DNA from: Lutraria lutraria
Lineage: Eukaryota; Mollusca; Bivalvia; Venerida; Mactridae
Assembly (NCBI GenBank): GCA_964023205.1
Contig: OZ026833.1
Span: 45,882,441-45,946,440, forward strand
Length of the DNA: 64,000 nucleotides
Direction of reading: 5' to 3'
The position numbers and the translations under genes are program-made. Shown piece after piece: positions 1 to 13,700 of this stretch; positions within the stretch are counted from its first letter, which is position 1; every line of letters begins with the position of its first letter. The notes under the pieces are model-generated. The model saw nothing but the letters and a program-made list of their open reading frames with translations, ran no database searches and was not told where the DNA came from.

Positions 1-56
1 AGCTATGTTTTCTATCCAACTACCGGTAAAAACTGACTTATTGCCCCTTTATATAT

Positions 57-1391
57 AGAGTCAAACCTGTGAACAAAGGCCAACCTGGGGAAAATATTAC
101 CTTTATTGACAGGTGGTCTTTATTTGGAGGTATTTTTGTTATAACAAGAGGGCCAAGATGGCCCTATATCGCTCACATGACAATCACTGTTCACACATTA
201 AAACATTGTTTTGAACCGGTGACCTAGTATTTGACTCCAGACGACCTATGTTCGAATTTGTCTTACATATCATTAAGACAAACAGTCTGACTAGGTTTGG
301 TGAAGATACCATCAAAATTTGACATCTACAGTGTTAATAAGGTTTTCCTAAGATTTGACCTTGTGACCTGGTTTTTGACCCTAGGTGACCCATATTTGAA
401 CTTGTCCTTAATATCATTAAGACAAACAATCTGACAAGGTTTGGCCAAGATCCAATCAAAACCATGACATTTAGAGCTTTTACAGGATTTTTACCTAAGA
501 TTTGACCTTGTGACCCAGTTTTTGAACCCGGCTGACCCATGTTCATCCTTGACCCACATATCATTGAGGCAAACATTTTGACAAGGTTTGGTGAAGATCC
601 AATTAAAACTGTGACATCTACAGTGTTAACAAAGTTTTCCTAAGATTTGACCTGGTGACCTAGTTATTGACCCCAGATGACCCATATTTATACTTGACCG
701 TTATATCATTAAAACAAACGATTTGACAAAGTTTGGTGAAGATCCAATAATAACTGTGAAATCTACAGTGTTAACATGGTTTTTCATAAGATTTGACCTA
801 GCGACCTAGTTTTTGACCCAAGATGACCCATGTTCGAACTCGTCCAAGATATTATGAAGACAAACATTCTGACAAGGTTTCATGATCATCCAATCAAAAC
901 AGTGACTTCTAGAGTGTTCACAAGGTTTTCCAGCAATTTGCCCTAGTGACCTAATTTTACTACAGAAATGACCCATTATCGAACTTGACCTACATATTAT
1001 TAAAATAAACATTCTGACAAAGTTTCATGAAGATAAAGTCAAAACAGTGATTTCTAAAGTGTTCACAAGGTTTTCCCTTATTTGGCCCTGGTGACCCTAG
1101 TTTTTGACCCCAAATGGCCCAATATCGAACTCGTCCGAGATTTTGTTGATATTAACGTTCTGACCCAGTTTTGCTAAAATTGAGCCAAAAATGTGGCCCC
1201 TAGTGTGGTCACAACAAAAAGTTTGACGACGCACGACGCACATCGCACGACGCCGGACGGAGAGTGATCCTAATAGCTCACTTTGTCACTTTGTGACATG
1301 TGAGCTAAAAATCAATGACTTTTAAAAGAATGGTCATTATTCACAGGGTGACCTTTATTTGCAGGTGGTCGCTAACACAGGTTTGACTGTA
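57..1391 (+). mobile_element. TA-flanked MITE (family 1) split by a nested 1.16-kb insertion
   Basis: The left half (57-144) begins AGTCAAACCTGTGAACAAAG and the right half (1309-1391) ends ACACAGGTTTGACTGT, the matching inverted terminus. Uninterrupted relatives at 30608-30792 and 17957-18133 show the halves belong together. The interruption is the element at 145-1308. It lies in an OBI1 intron. Confidence 0.75.
145..1308 (+). mobile_element. 1.16-kb non-autonomous element with tandem ~145-bp core, copy A
   Basis: It opens with CAAGAGGGCCAAGATGGCCC (5-bp stem GGGCC/GGCCC) and ends with a hairpin, TAGCTCAC...GTGAGCTA followed by AAAA. Between lie about seven degenerate ~145-bp units built on 'GACCCATGTTCGAACTTG', 'AAGACAAACATTCTGACAAG' and 'GATCCAATCAAAACTGTGAC'. 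It has no credible coding sequence. The hairpin ends, CTAA-type 3' terminus and tandem core resemble bivalve pearl/Helitron-like non-autonomous elements; that class is inferred. Confidence 0.7.
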
Positions 1392-1554
1392 TATATGCAA
1401 AAAGTATAAAAAAATCAATTACTTGATGTAACACAAGGCACAAATCACTGTCTATAATAATATAGTAGATATACACTGGCAATTTATAATATTATGATAG
1501 ATGCATACAGTTATACAGATTTGTTTTGTATAAAAAGTAAAGCAAACCACATAC

Positions 1555-4431
1555 TTGTTTAAGTTGGCTTAATTCTTCCTTCACTTTTTCATACTGTTTA
1601 GTAGCATCTTGGAGTTTCTTAGTCAATGCTAGCAGATGTGTGGTATCAGTAGACTTAGAACTCTCACTGCTTGATATATTTATGAATAAAAGAATTATAT
1701 AAATGTAACAATCAATATCAGTGACTAACATGTAAAGTTCAGAACAGGTTAAGGATACTTCAATATGTATACAATAGAGAGTAGAATTTTATTTCAAGAT
1801 TACAATATTAAACATCTGTTCCTTGATTGGTAGCTAAACAATTATCTGTCTCTTAATTAACATCAATACTAAGATTTTAGAAACAAATGACTGTACCTGC
1901 CAGACTGTGGAATTTCTTTCTTTCTTTGTTGTTTAAGAATCTGGTTCTCAGTTTTAAGCAACTGTATCTCTGAATACATCCGCTCAAATTCATTCTAAAA
2001 GAATAATTAGAACAAGCCTCAAAATAAAAATCAATATAAATTCTATTCACTTAATATTTAATATATATTCTCATTCAGTAGTTTGCTAAATATTGAAATA
2101 TACATGTACGGGGTGCCCACTAGACATCAAAAGTTGAGGGTCAAAATGACTCTTCGCTAGTAATAATTTGAAGAGTTAACACAATATTTACTACTAATGT
2201 AATGGCAAATTTGACCTTTTGGTACAAATTCTCAAGAGTAAGAAGCTTTATTTTCTAATTGATTTGTATAGAATAGGTGCAAGAAATTAAGAAAGCATAT
2301 TTACTACATATGGGCATTGAAGTAATTTACCTCATATTCTTTGTACAGGAGATCAAATCTAGCTTTCCTTAAGTCAGGATTGGTCAGTTTATCTCTATCA
2401 TCTTCTTGTTGACTAAGACCACCTAAAATATAAGAATAAGATTACCTTTTTAAAAGTTACAGTATGAGAAGAAAAACAACTAAGCATAAAGCTAAACAGA
2501 ACAAAATATTTTGTTCAGCAACTCACATCTGAATGACAGACAAAATATCGCTTATTAATCTAATTCTAAATTTACACAATGAATGAGCTCCTTTTACATA
2601 ACAAAGTAGGTCTTATAATTCATTTATTCTTCAATCAACATTTAACCTAGTTGATTTGTTACAGTTATGTATGTAGTTCGACAATATTGAATCACAAAAT
2701 GTGAACTTAATTTTTAAGTTTTACCTATTATTTTCTTTCCAGATGTCATCGATGTTCGGCATGCAGGACACTGTTTATTTTTCTGGAGCCAGACCTCCAT
2801 ACATGGCCCACAGAAGACATGTTGATTAGGACATAAAACTGGATTTTTTACCTAAAAGAATCAAGATGATATTTAGACACCCATAGTAGAATAAGGCTAC
2901 AGACAGGTAGTACCATACTATACACATAATCACTACATGTATTACATATTCTAATTCATATGTTCCTGTTATGTAACACTTTAACAAAAGTCTACATAAC
3001 ACTGACAAAGATGGCTTTTAATTTGTCTGTAACCATCAAGGTTATAACCTATTGATATTAAATTAAATGTTTGGAAGATATGTAGACATTGTTATGTCAT
3101 TATTATTTCCCTTTCCCCCCTCAATATGCATTTTCCCCGTTCTAAAGTGAAAAAACAACACTGTACTATTTATCATGAGTGATTACAAGGTCTGCTTTTA
3201 AGTATTTGAAATATCTATAAAAAAACAATAGATAACTGACTTTCTTCAAAAGAAAATATTTATAGTCTGACTCCATGATACCTGTGTAAACACAAATCAC
3301 GCAATATTTCAGACATGTATATGCCACCTACTGACTGTTTACGGGTAACTTTCTTAAAAATTTAGGACTGTCACCATACGCCAAGTGTTTATCACGATAT
3401 ATGTATTACAATATTTTACAGAATATATATATTGATGAAGACTTATAGGTTTATAACTTGTTTGCAGACTACAGTGATCTGCATAAATTGAACGCTTAAT
3501 AGACAGGTGTAAAGTATGTACCATTCAGTCTAGATTCAATACCTTGACTAAGAAAGACTATTTGGTACCGCGATTAAGACGTGCAAGATTAAAATCTACA
3601 TGTGTGAACCGGTATATCATGATAGAATTACTACTGGAAATTTTGTCACTTGCACACGAAACATATCCCGTATCTTTTGCTAACAAACAAAGAACTTTGA
3701 TGTTTATTTATTATAGTATTTGTTTTTTATACCTCCATTTCATTCTATTGACAATCAATTACAAACTGACCCTCATTCTTACTCTCCATTTTATGAATTG
3801 GACTCTTTTGTAAAGAAGTCATATACACCAATCAGACAGTTCATGACGTCATAAACCAATGAATTCAATTTCAGCGGTGATCCAATAAATATTTTGACAT
3901 TTATTTCCGGCTGGATGCAGTTGTCTCCGACAACAATCAATGAATTTATGCTGATATTGACTTTTAAAACATTATTTTTATAGTCAGGAAGACCCCTGTC
4001 TAGTACACTTGTAAGACTAAGAGAGGTTGACATGCAGTTTCAAGAAATAGTCTTCAATGGTCATGTGAGAGTTAACATAACAGCTATCAAAACAATATTC
4101 ATGAAAATGACATCCAATGTTCGTGCTTAATTGGGATAATATATCGGGTGAATATGTTACAAAGCGTTCATATAAATTCGAAGACACAAACAAATTGTTG
4201 GGCGAATGAAGTGGGTGGGGTAAGAAATTTGGCCAGGTGCCCTGGATACCAGCGACGCTATCAACGTTTAAGAGCTTGCAATGCAATTGTAAACAACATT
4301 TCTGATGAGGAATGATTAAAAATAACAAGAAATAGCTGAATTACCTTTCCTAAACAAACTTGACAAGATATGGGCAACGTAAAAGCAATCGTAGGATTCT
4401 TGTTCTGTCTTGCTTTCACTTCGGCCGCCAT
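1555..4431 (-). CDS. OBI1: OBI1/RNF219-like RING E3 ubiquitin ligase, 5' part
   Basis: Five exons are visible on the minus strand: 4345-4431, 2725-2851, 2331-2422, 1897-1994 and 1555-1669. All have GT-AG borders and consistent phase (173 codons). The start is ATG at 4431; the frame is open upstream only through a TTG. The C3HC4 RING is split over exons 1-2: C23, C26, C36, H40, C43, C46, C57, C60, including TLPISCQVCLGK and HVFCGPC. Exons 3-5 encode a charged coiled coil (QYEKVKEELSQLKQ). This order matches vertebrate RNF219/OBI1, a ligase that ubiquitinates the origin recognition complex and promotes origin firing (family knowledge). Later exons must lie left of base 1, so the C-terminal part is missing. 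The last visible intron carries a MITE with a nested insertion. Identification rests on the RING plus following helix and is strong. Confidence 0.88.
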
Positions 4432-4705
4432 ATTTGTTGCAGGATATTCATCCGACAAGAAAAAAATACATTAACATTAGAGGCAAGATTCTGATAAAGA
4501 TTGGTTTGAAAATGTCTAAATATATTTTTCTTAATTCTGTAAGATGAGTAGTTTATGACTTGGTTCACAAAAAACTATGGAACCTGTTGAGGTTTAAAGA
4601 ACTAGGTTTTTGGCGATTTCATTTCCGGAATTTTGATGTGTTGCTAGGCACTTCCTGTGCAAACGTGGAAACAACTTTATTGATGATATTGCTCTCGCTT
4701 CAAAG
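4432..4705. promoter_or_regulatory. Probable bidirectional promoter, OBI1 / SLC10A7
   Basis: Only 274 bases separate the two divergent start codons, so both promoters and 5' UTRs must share this stretch unless unseen upstream exons exist. Visible motifs are an ETS-type CCGGAA at 4625-4630, an RFX/X-box-like GTTGCTAGGCA at 4640-4650, and CTTCCTG directly after it. No TATA box is obvious at a useful distance. Motif function is inferred only. Confidence 0.5.
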
Positions 4706-7700
4706 ATGATATCGTCATTAAAGAAAAATTGGTTCCTAATCGGAATAGTTGCAGTCATATGTCTAGCGAAAATAGCACCAGATATCGGATCGAAAGGAGG
4801 TTGTTACGTTATCTTTTTCATAAGAATACACATTTAATTTTGTGAAAGCATCCCTAACCATGTAATTTGACATAAACAATTTCTACAACCTTGTCAACCA
4901 CCATTAATCTGTGTTTATCTCAGTCTGAAATAGGCTTTATGAGTTCTACACACAAGTATAGTTACATTATTTGTACCTCATAGTTAAACATGGCTATATA
5001 TATACCCTATTTTGACATTTTGTTGTCTTGAATATAACTGTCAAATACTTTTCTAGATTTTTACGAGCAATTCTTAAGAATTTTGATCAAAACAACTATA
5101 GTACTTCAAGAACACAAAAGTATGGTAATAGAAGAATTTACAAGATGCATTTAATATGCAGTTCCAGTTGTTCTGCTTAAGCAATGTTGTGAACTGTTTT
5201 GTATTTTCTAGGTATTTTGATGCCCGAAATAACAGTCAAATATGTTGCTGTATTCGTCATATTTTTTAACAGTGGAATCTCATTGAGGAGTGAGGTAAAT
5301 TCTTGCTGTTTTCAAGTTTTCTTTATTGAAAGATGAAGGAAAATTTTGATGTTAAATAAATTTAAATATTGTTTATATAATTGTGGGCATGTCCAAGTAT
5401 TTCATGCAGAACATATGATAATCAAAGTACTGAAAGTACTGTCGGAACTTGATTTTTTCCATAAGAAGCAAAAAAGAGAAATGTGTACCCACATCGTTCG
5501 TGCCCATGCAAATATTTTTAACATTTACACTTACGGACCGATTTTTCATTAATATGTAATGCAGGTCATATGCATGTATGTGAAGGGCATACGCTAGTGC
5601 TTTACTAGTCCCTTAGCTAAAATTTTAAAATGAAAAAAAAATACTGGAAAGTTTAATGTTTAGCACATTAATTGAAGACGATTTAATTGCATCAAAAACT
5701 CTTTATTGTACACAAACTAGTGAACAACACATCAGTAACAGTAAATACCAACATTGATTCTTCTGGTTTTAACACAACAGAACATCGTCGCATTGAACAC
5801 ATTCAGGGTCACTCAAATTAAAAAGGCCCTGAGATTCAGGCGTGATAATGTAATTCTAAATAATCTTGTATAAAAAGAACTCTTAAACTATCATTTCTAA
5901 AAGCACATAACCAGTAATTTACGTTCATATTATAATTTAGAGACTCAAATTATTATTCGTAAGCCGCAGTTTAACATTCGACCTCCACAGTTTACCCGAC
6001 ATGAGCTCATTCTATAAATTATAGCGATTGCATCATCAAGCTAACACTAGTCGATGTGAATATCTGTAATATTAAGATAATGTCGAAAAGGCACAAAACA
6101 CATACATCGATGGTAGATTGTTGCAAATGCACGCATACGTCTATACTCGGCAAAACAGCCACTTAGGCGCGATATTTTATTGGACAGTGGATACGCGGTT
6201 TTAATTCTACACATTTGAATATCTCATGTATTTAACGACAAGCACTTATTTAGATACATGACTCTTTCCATGTAGTTACCATAAAATGATTTGAAATATA
6301 TTTAGATCCGACACACTTAATTGAGGAAATATTCCAGATACAGCTATATCAGGGCTCTCATTTGATGTTTTTTGGGGCCGAAATTTGGCCCCATTCCCCT
6401 CCTAAAATAATATACTTTTTTCCCCTATTTTTGATAAAAATTCCCCTCCAAAAATGGTTGATAGTAAGTTATTAACCTTTGATTAATTGTATATTGATGT
6501 ATGTAATATATTCAAATACTGCTATTTTAAGCTTAAAATGTTTATTGCAGGGTTATAAGGCAGTTGAAAAAATCCCCTGAAATTCCCTTTTTTCCTCAAA
6601 ATGACGCGAAATTCCCCTACCTGAGGGCCCCGGGCTCCTTCCCCTAAATTGGAGCTGGGGCCCTGTATATAATCACACCATTTAAGATTTGTCTTGTTAT
6701 TATTATGCATTAAATATTAAAATAACTTGGATCTGTTGTTAATATAATTTGTTGTGCATTGATATTTGCTTTAAAAGATAAAATTTACACTTTCAAGGAT
6801 TTGGCAAGAGCCCTAATGCAAGTGAAGGTGCATATCTTTATTCAAGGATTTACATTCATTCTGTTTCCTATGCTGATCTTCACTCTGGTTGCTTTTCTTA
6901 AAGTTGGACAATTCAATGAAAATATTTTAGAAGGGTTTGTATGTTTCTCTGTTGTAGTTATCTTTTAGATTACAGTATTTTTCTGTTTTGTTTTTACTGT
7001 ATCAACTATTTTCCTGCAAAACAAATTTAACTGAGTCTTATTATTCATAGTTTCATTATCATTTTTAACCAAGGACTTTAGAGCACCATTAATCACTCAG
7101 ATAATTCATTGATATGTTTTTCAAATAATGTGTATTGGAAGCTGTACTTCATGATTGTGTTTTTAGGATGAAATTACTGAGCTGTATGCCTCCACCAGTT
7201 TCATCAGCAGTCATACTTACCAAAGCAGTTGGCGGAAATGAGGTAATCATTGGAATTTCTATATCTTGGTATTAGTACTAATTGTATTAGTTTTAACTAA
7301 CGAAAAATTTACAGTCATACATATTTTAAATTCTCTTTTGGGAGTACAAATGTATAACATCATTACATGCTTCAGGGCGCTCCGTAGACTTCAAAAGCTG
7401 GGGGTCAAAATGACCCTTAGCTGATAGAAATGCAAAGATTCAACATAATTTTCTACTAAAGTAATAGTAAATTTGACCCTTTGGTTCCAATTCTCAAGAG
7501 TCAAAAACCTTATTTTTCAAATTTCAAGAGTCAAAATGCCATTTCAAGAGTCAAAGGAGAGCCCTGTGCTTTAAATCTTGCACATTTGTCGTTATTATTG
7601 ATAAATGGTCTTCAGTATTCTATTTATAAACAAAATTGAATTAAGTATCTTTTTCTTTTATATCTAATAATTCTTGATTTATGAGTATTTGGAAATTGAA

Positions 7701-10700
7701 TGATAGTTCAGTTTTCCCCAGCTGTCACTGGCTCGGTGCGCATGAATTTTGATGCAGACCAAAGTTCTACCAGTATGTTTTTCTTCATCTGCCATGCGAT
7801 TGTTTCATGTTACAAATCTTTGTAATTTCAGTTTCCATGAGTATTTTCAGTACTTTGATTTATTTTTGTCTTTATACAGGCTGCTGCTATTTTCAATTCT
7901 GCTTTTGGAAGTTTTTTGGTAAGTTTGAATTTTTATTTTTGTTTGGCCACTGGCTCTTGATGCCAGCCTTCAATATCCTATTCTAATGATCGAGTCAAAC
8001 AATTGTACATACTTGATATTGTGATCCATTTTATTTCTAGGTTCTACCTTTGGAAACAACTAAATCAATCTGAATATATTTAATTAGGTAATACTGCAGT
8101 GGAGCTTGATAAATATAATACACCTCCTCTCATGATTGATAATGTCTAATTAGTTTGAGTGTAAGTTCTAAGTGTCAAATTAATAAAATATTCCTTTTGT
8201 GAAACTTTAAAACCTACATGCAAGTTATCTGCCAGGCACCTGTTAAATTCATATTGTAACAAATATATATTGAGTCAAAGATTTTTGACCTTTTTAATCA
8301 TGCACATGTATGTAGCACTATACTCATTTCTATAGCTTTATACTGAAATGATATGGGTTTGTTTAATTTCAGGGCATAGCTGTCACTCCAACTCTTATAC
8401 TTGTATTGGTAAGAATGCTTTCAATATATTTCAACTTGGATTTTTGTGCCCCTGCTCTGAAAGATGGGGGGCAGGGCATATAGGTTTGCCCTTGTCTGTC
8501 CATCCTTCTGTCTGAAAATCTTGTGTCATGTGTATCTCAAAGGTGCATAGTTATGAAATTACACACAAATGTTTATCTGCCCTTGAATTTACATTCTAAT
8601 ATCATGTACTCAATTAATTACTCTCATTGATATGGAAATGAATTGAGTCATATATAAAACAGTGATTTTTCACCTTCTATAACAGAGGCTTATTATAGGC
8701 CTCTTCCCAATTTCTTTAAAAACATGCAGTTTTCCCAAAAATCCAGACTTACACCAGCTATTTTATTTCCTAAATCAGCAATTTTAGAGATAATTCTTCC
8801 CAAAATCAACAAGCTAAAGGCCTTTTCCAAATGAAGAGAGAAAAAACACTGTAGAAGTCATAAGTTGAAAGCTGTCTCATAAACTATGTTTTCAGGTTGG
8901 ATCAAAAGCTTCAGTACCTGTAGCTTCAATATTTATACAATTAACTTGTACTGTGGTGGTACCAATACTTGTTGGTCAATGGATGAGAAAATTTCTGGCT
9001 GATAAAATAGACCTGAAAACTGTTCCTTGGGGACAAATTGGCAGGTATGTATCAAATCAATGTGTCTAACATTGTATTATAAAAGTGTCATATTATTGGT
9101 GACATGACTTCTTACTGACCCGATACAGTGTGATACAGGGTCCGTAAATATAGCTTGGGTGAGAGCGATAGCAGGAGGGATTAACAGTGGTGTAGGGGTA
9201 GAGCATCAGACTCCTTACCTGGAGGTTGCAGGTTTGAAACCTGTCAGTCGTGGAATTTGACCAGAACCTTCACCACCCCTTCTTTCGTCATGAGTACTGG
9301 TCAGAATCCGGGAAGCAGTCATCAAGAGTAGTTGATGTAAGTTGTAAGAACTTGCTCTACAATTGATGTAAAATAAATTAAACTAAACTAAATAATTTAT
9401 TTTTCAGTAATATGAATGATTTTCTGATATTGTATATCTTACAAGAAGTTTTGTCTATTTCAGTGGTGTTTTGTTGCTTATTATTTATACAACATTCTGT
9501 GATACTTTTAACCAAAAAGAAATTGATGTAGATGCTCAAAGTCTGTTAATGACTGTGATTTTAAGTAAGTGTTATCTTTGTTAGTTCAACAATTTATACC
9601 ATTACCGGTAGTTGTGTTGTAAATTTATATGAGTTTATTTTTGGTATCAAAAATTTGTTAGTATATAGCACAAATCATGTAGCCTTAATTTTTCATATTT
9701 TGTCTCTTGTCTGTCTATAGTACTAATATTTTGTATTTCATATTTTTCAGTTGTTAGTATACAGTGCTGTTTGTTGTACAGTGTATTTTATGCCAGTAGC
9801 AGTAAACTATTACCCTACACTCGAAGTGATACTGTGGCGTTAATGTTCTGTTGTACCCATAAATCACTTACACTAGGTAAGTCTTGTTAGAATACAATAT
9901 AAAATACAGAGCAATCTCTCTAAAGCAACACCCTTTTAGGAGTAGCAAAATTATGTTGTTGTTGAGAGGTTGTTGCTATAGAGAGGTTAAATTATAGTTA
10001 AATTGTGCAGTGGGAAAAATCATGCTGTTGTTGAAGGGAGGTTATTGCTCAAGAGAGGTTCACTCTGGGTATATTCCGAGTTACATACTGTAGCTTTGTC
10101 TGAAATGTACTTAATTTGACCGAGGCCTCTGTGGTTATGACCTCTGACTTGTAATCACTAGCTCCTCACCACTGTTATTTTAAATGATAGAATCCCTCCT
10201 GGTACCAAATTGTGCGGATACTGTCCACCTGCCTTATGGAAGGTCGGTAGTTCTACCCAGGTACATGCCTGGGGGTCTTCCACTAAATGCCCTGTCTGTT
10301 GGTGTGATGGTAAACCCCAATGAAAACTATAAGTGTGGCTATAGATAAAAAAATTCAGTCTTTCTAATGTATTACCTTGAACTTCTACATTAATATTATA
10401 ATTTAAAAATTGTTAATGAATAATTCTGATGGCATGAATTTTCTTACAATTACTAAAAATATCATTTTTGTGTGTTCTTAAATTTGTATATTTTCTCTTT
10501 AAGTTTAATTTCTAGTTAAAAAAAAACAAACTTTGTCATTGTTATTTAAGTGGTGTTTATCTTGTGTTTTTGTAATTTATTCGGATGCATGATTTTGTGC
10601 TTTTTATGCTTCTGCCATTGAAGTGTTATCCCTGTCCGTCTGTCTGTTCAAATTTCCGAGCAATAACTCATTATTTCATGAATTTCATATTAAATGAAGT

Positions 10701-13700
10701 ACTGGTCAAGTTCGATTTCCGTTAAAATCCAAACATTTCACTTGAGTTATGGCCCCTTTTTGACTTAGCTCTCAGTGAGGGCATTCGTGTCCTCCAGACA
10801 CATTTTTAGTTTTAAGTTAGTTTCAAATTTAGAGTTATTTGAAGCTATGTATATATATATATATCATATAAATCATCAGTAACTGGATGCATCTTCATAT
10901 CAAATCCTCAAGCATTTATGTCCTTGTTTCTTTTTACAGGAATTCCAATAATTAAGATTATATTTACTGATTCACCCAATCTGTCTCTGATTACAATTCC
11001 ATTACTTGTTTACCATCCAACACAAATACTGCTCGGTGGATTGTTGTCACCATCAATTAGAACCTGGATGTTGGAAGGACAGAAATCAACGTATGTATAC
11101 AGTTAGGCCATCCCTAAAAAATATTTTGTTTGCAGTAATGCTACCTACTCACCAAAAAGGCCCCTACCCTAATTATTTTGGCCTCTCAGGTAAAAAAATT
11201 TTTTAAATAATTTTTTAGAATTGAATTGTAAAAAAAATTTCCTACCTACATACCCACTGAAAATATTCTGGGTAGGGTTACTGCAAACAAACATTTTTTT
11301 AAGGATGTCCTAATATTACTTGTTGTTATACATTATTGTGAATGGTTGGTATGTTTAAGTCAAGTGTTATGTTTAATTGCATGTTGAGTATAGATAATGT
11401 TTTACTATATTGTCATTTAATACTGATGATTTCTGAAACATGGTAAGTAATGTATCACATGACCGGGTTGCAGGGAAGTTTGTCTCATACGTATCAAAGT
11501 TTTCATATTAATTCATTGACTTTTATGCATTTTTTATAATTTTCATGCTTTGCTGAATGAATAAGAATGATAAAACATGATGGTAGCATATCCAGATTGA
11601 CAAGTTCTTGTCTTTATAAATTGTTTTAATGTTTACTGTTCTTCACACCAGTTTGTCTTCAGTCGAGTAATTTGTCTCCTATTATCATTATATACTGGTA
11701 GTTTTAATAAGCATTTAATGAGGCAATACACAATACAAATTCAAACAAACAACTTTGAGATATCTTATTGACTTGGATAAGGTTTATTGTTGATATTTAA
11801 TTGTTTGGTATTTTTTCTCTAGTGAACCAGTGGATAAAAAAAGGTGCATAAATACACAGTTTATCTAACAAGTACTCTATATTAATCTACTGTTTTTCAT
11901 TTGCATAAACCTATTTCTTTACAAAGTTTTATTTATCACTCTTCGTGTGTTATCTGTTTTTGATTTATCGCTTCATGATTGGTGGGTTCTCTTTGGCTTA
12001 GTTTGAACTTTGAACCCAAAGTTTATATTTTATCAAAAGAATATAGATTCAATATACTGCTTGTACAACCGATCTCCAGTATTCACAAAAACCTCATATT
12101 TTATATTATAGTTAAACCTGTGAACAAAGGCCACCCTTGGGAGAGACATGATGTGGCCTTTATTGACAGGTAGCCTTTATTTGGAGGTCATTTTGTTCTA
12201 AATAATCTATGACAGTTTTTCAAAGGATGGCTTTTATTAACAGCGTGGCCTCTATATACAGAGGTGGCCGCTAACACTGATTCATGAAAAATGCTCCCAA
12301 TTAACTACAAAAAATCAGGAAATATTGAGTTGACACTTAATTGAGTTTTTGAGGCTTTTGTATGTGGTTTGTTGTGTTGTATTTTCAATTTTATTGTATT
12401 TTTTATAAAAGGTCAGTTGATGAAGGTAACTATCGTGGGACATATTGGGTTTGACTAGAAGGCATTTATAAATATGAACATTATAAATTTGTATTGTATT
12501 AAATTCCATTTGTCTTGAATTCTTGGATTTTTTATGTGATTCGAAAAAGAGAAGAATGCTTTGGATTACTCAAGCCTGTATTATTTTAGATGCAGGCATA
12601 CAAATACTATTGGTGTTACCTGTGGAAATAGTTGAAGTAAATGTCAGCATTCAAAGGGACCTCTGTGATTGAGTGGTTATAGACTGATTAGTAGTCACAA
12701 GTCCCTCACTGCTGTGATTTTAAATCCCACCTTGGACCTAATTTCACATGTGAGAAAGCTGTCCAGCTAACTCCTTTGCTGCAGTTTGTCCTTTCACAGG
12801 TGGTCTCTATTTACAGCCGGTCTCTATACATTGATGCTCTATATTCTTAGGTGATCTCTATACATTGATGCTCTATATTCTTAAGTGGTCTCTTTACAAT
12901 GATGCTCTATATTCTTAGGTGGTCTCTATACATTGATGCTCTATATTCTCAGGTGGTCCTTATTCTCAGGTGGTCCCTATATATTGATGCTCTATATTCT
13001 CAGGTGGTCTCTATACATTGATGCTCTATATTCTTAGGTGGCTTCTATACATTGATGCTCTATATTCTTAGGTGGTCTCTATACATTGATGCTCTATATT
13101 CTTAGGTGGCTTCTATACATTGATGCTCTATATTCTTAGGTGGTCTCTATACAATGATGCTCTATATTCTTAGGTGGTCTCTATACATTGATGCTCTATA
13201 TTCTTAGGTGGTTTCTATACATTGATGCTCTATATTCTTAGGTGGTCTCTATTCTCAGGTGGTCTCTATACATTGATGCTCTATATTCTTAGGTGGCTTC
13301 TATACAATGATGCTCTATATTCTCAGGTGGTCTCTATACATTGATGCTCTATATTCTCAGGTGGTCTCTATACATTGATGCTCTATATTCTTAGGTGGTC
13401 CCTATATATTGATGCTCTATATTCTCAGGTGGTCTCTATACATTGATGCTCTATATTCTTAGGTGGTCTCTATACATTGATGCTCTATATTCTTAGGTGG
13501 TCCCTATATATTGATGCTCTATATTCTTAGGTGGTCCCTATATATTGATGCTCTATATTATCAGGTGGTCTCTATACATTGATGCTCTATATTCTTAGGT
13601 GGTCCCTATATATTGATGCTCTATATTCTTAGGTGGTCTCTATATATTGATGCTCTATATTCTCAGGTGGTCTCTATACATTGATGCTCTATATTCTTAG

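Noticed and set aside
334..1012. Minus-strand frames with MGQPGSKTGSQGQ-type repeats, and the twin set at 32087-32765
   Set aside because: They come from the tandem core of the 1.16-kb element and are broken at different places in the two copies.
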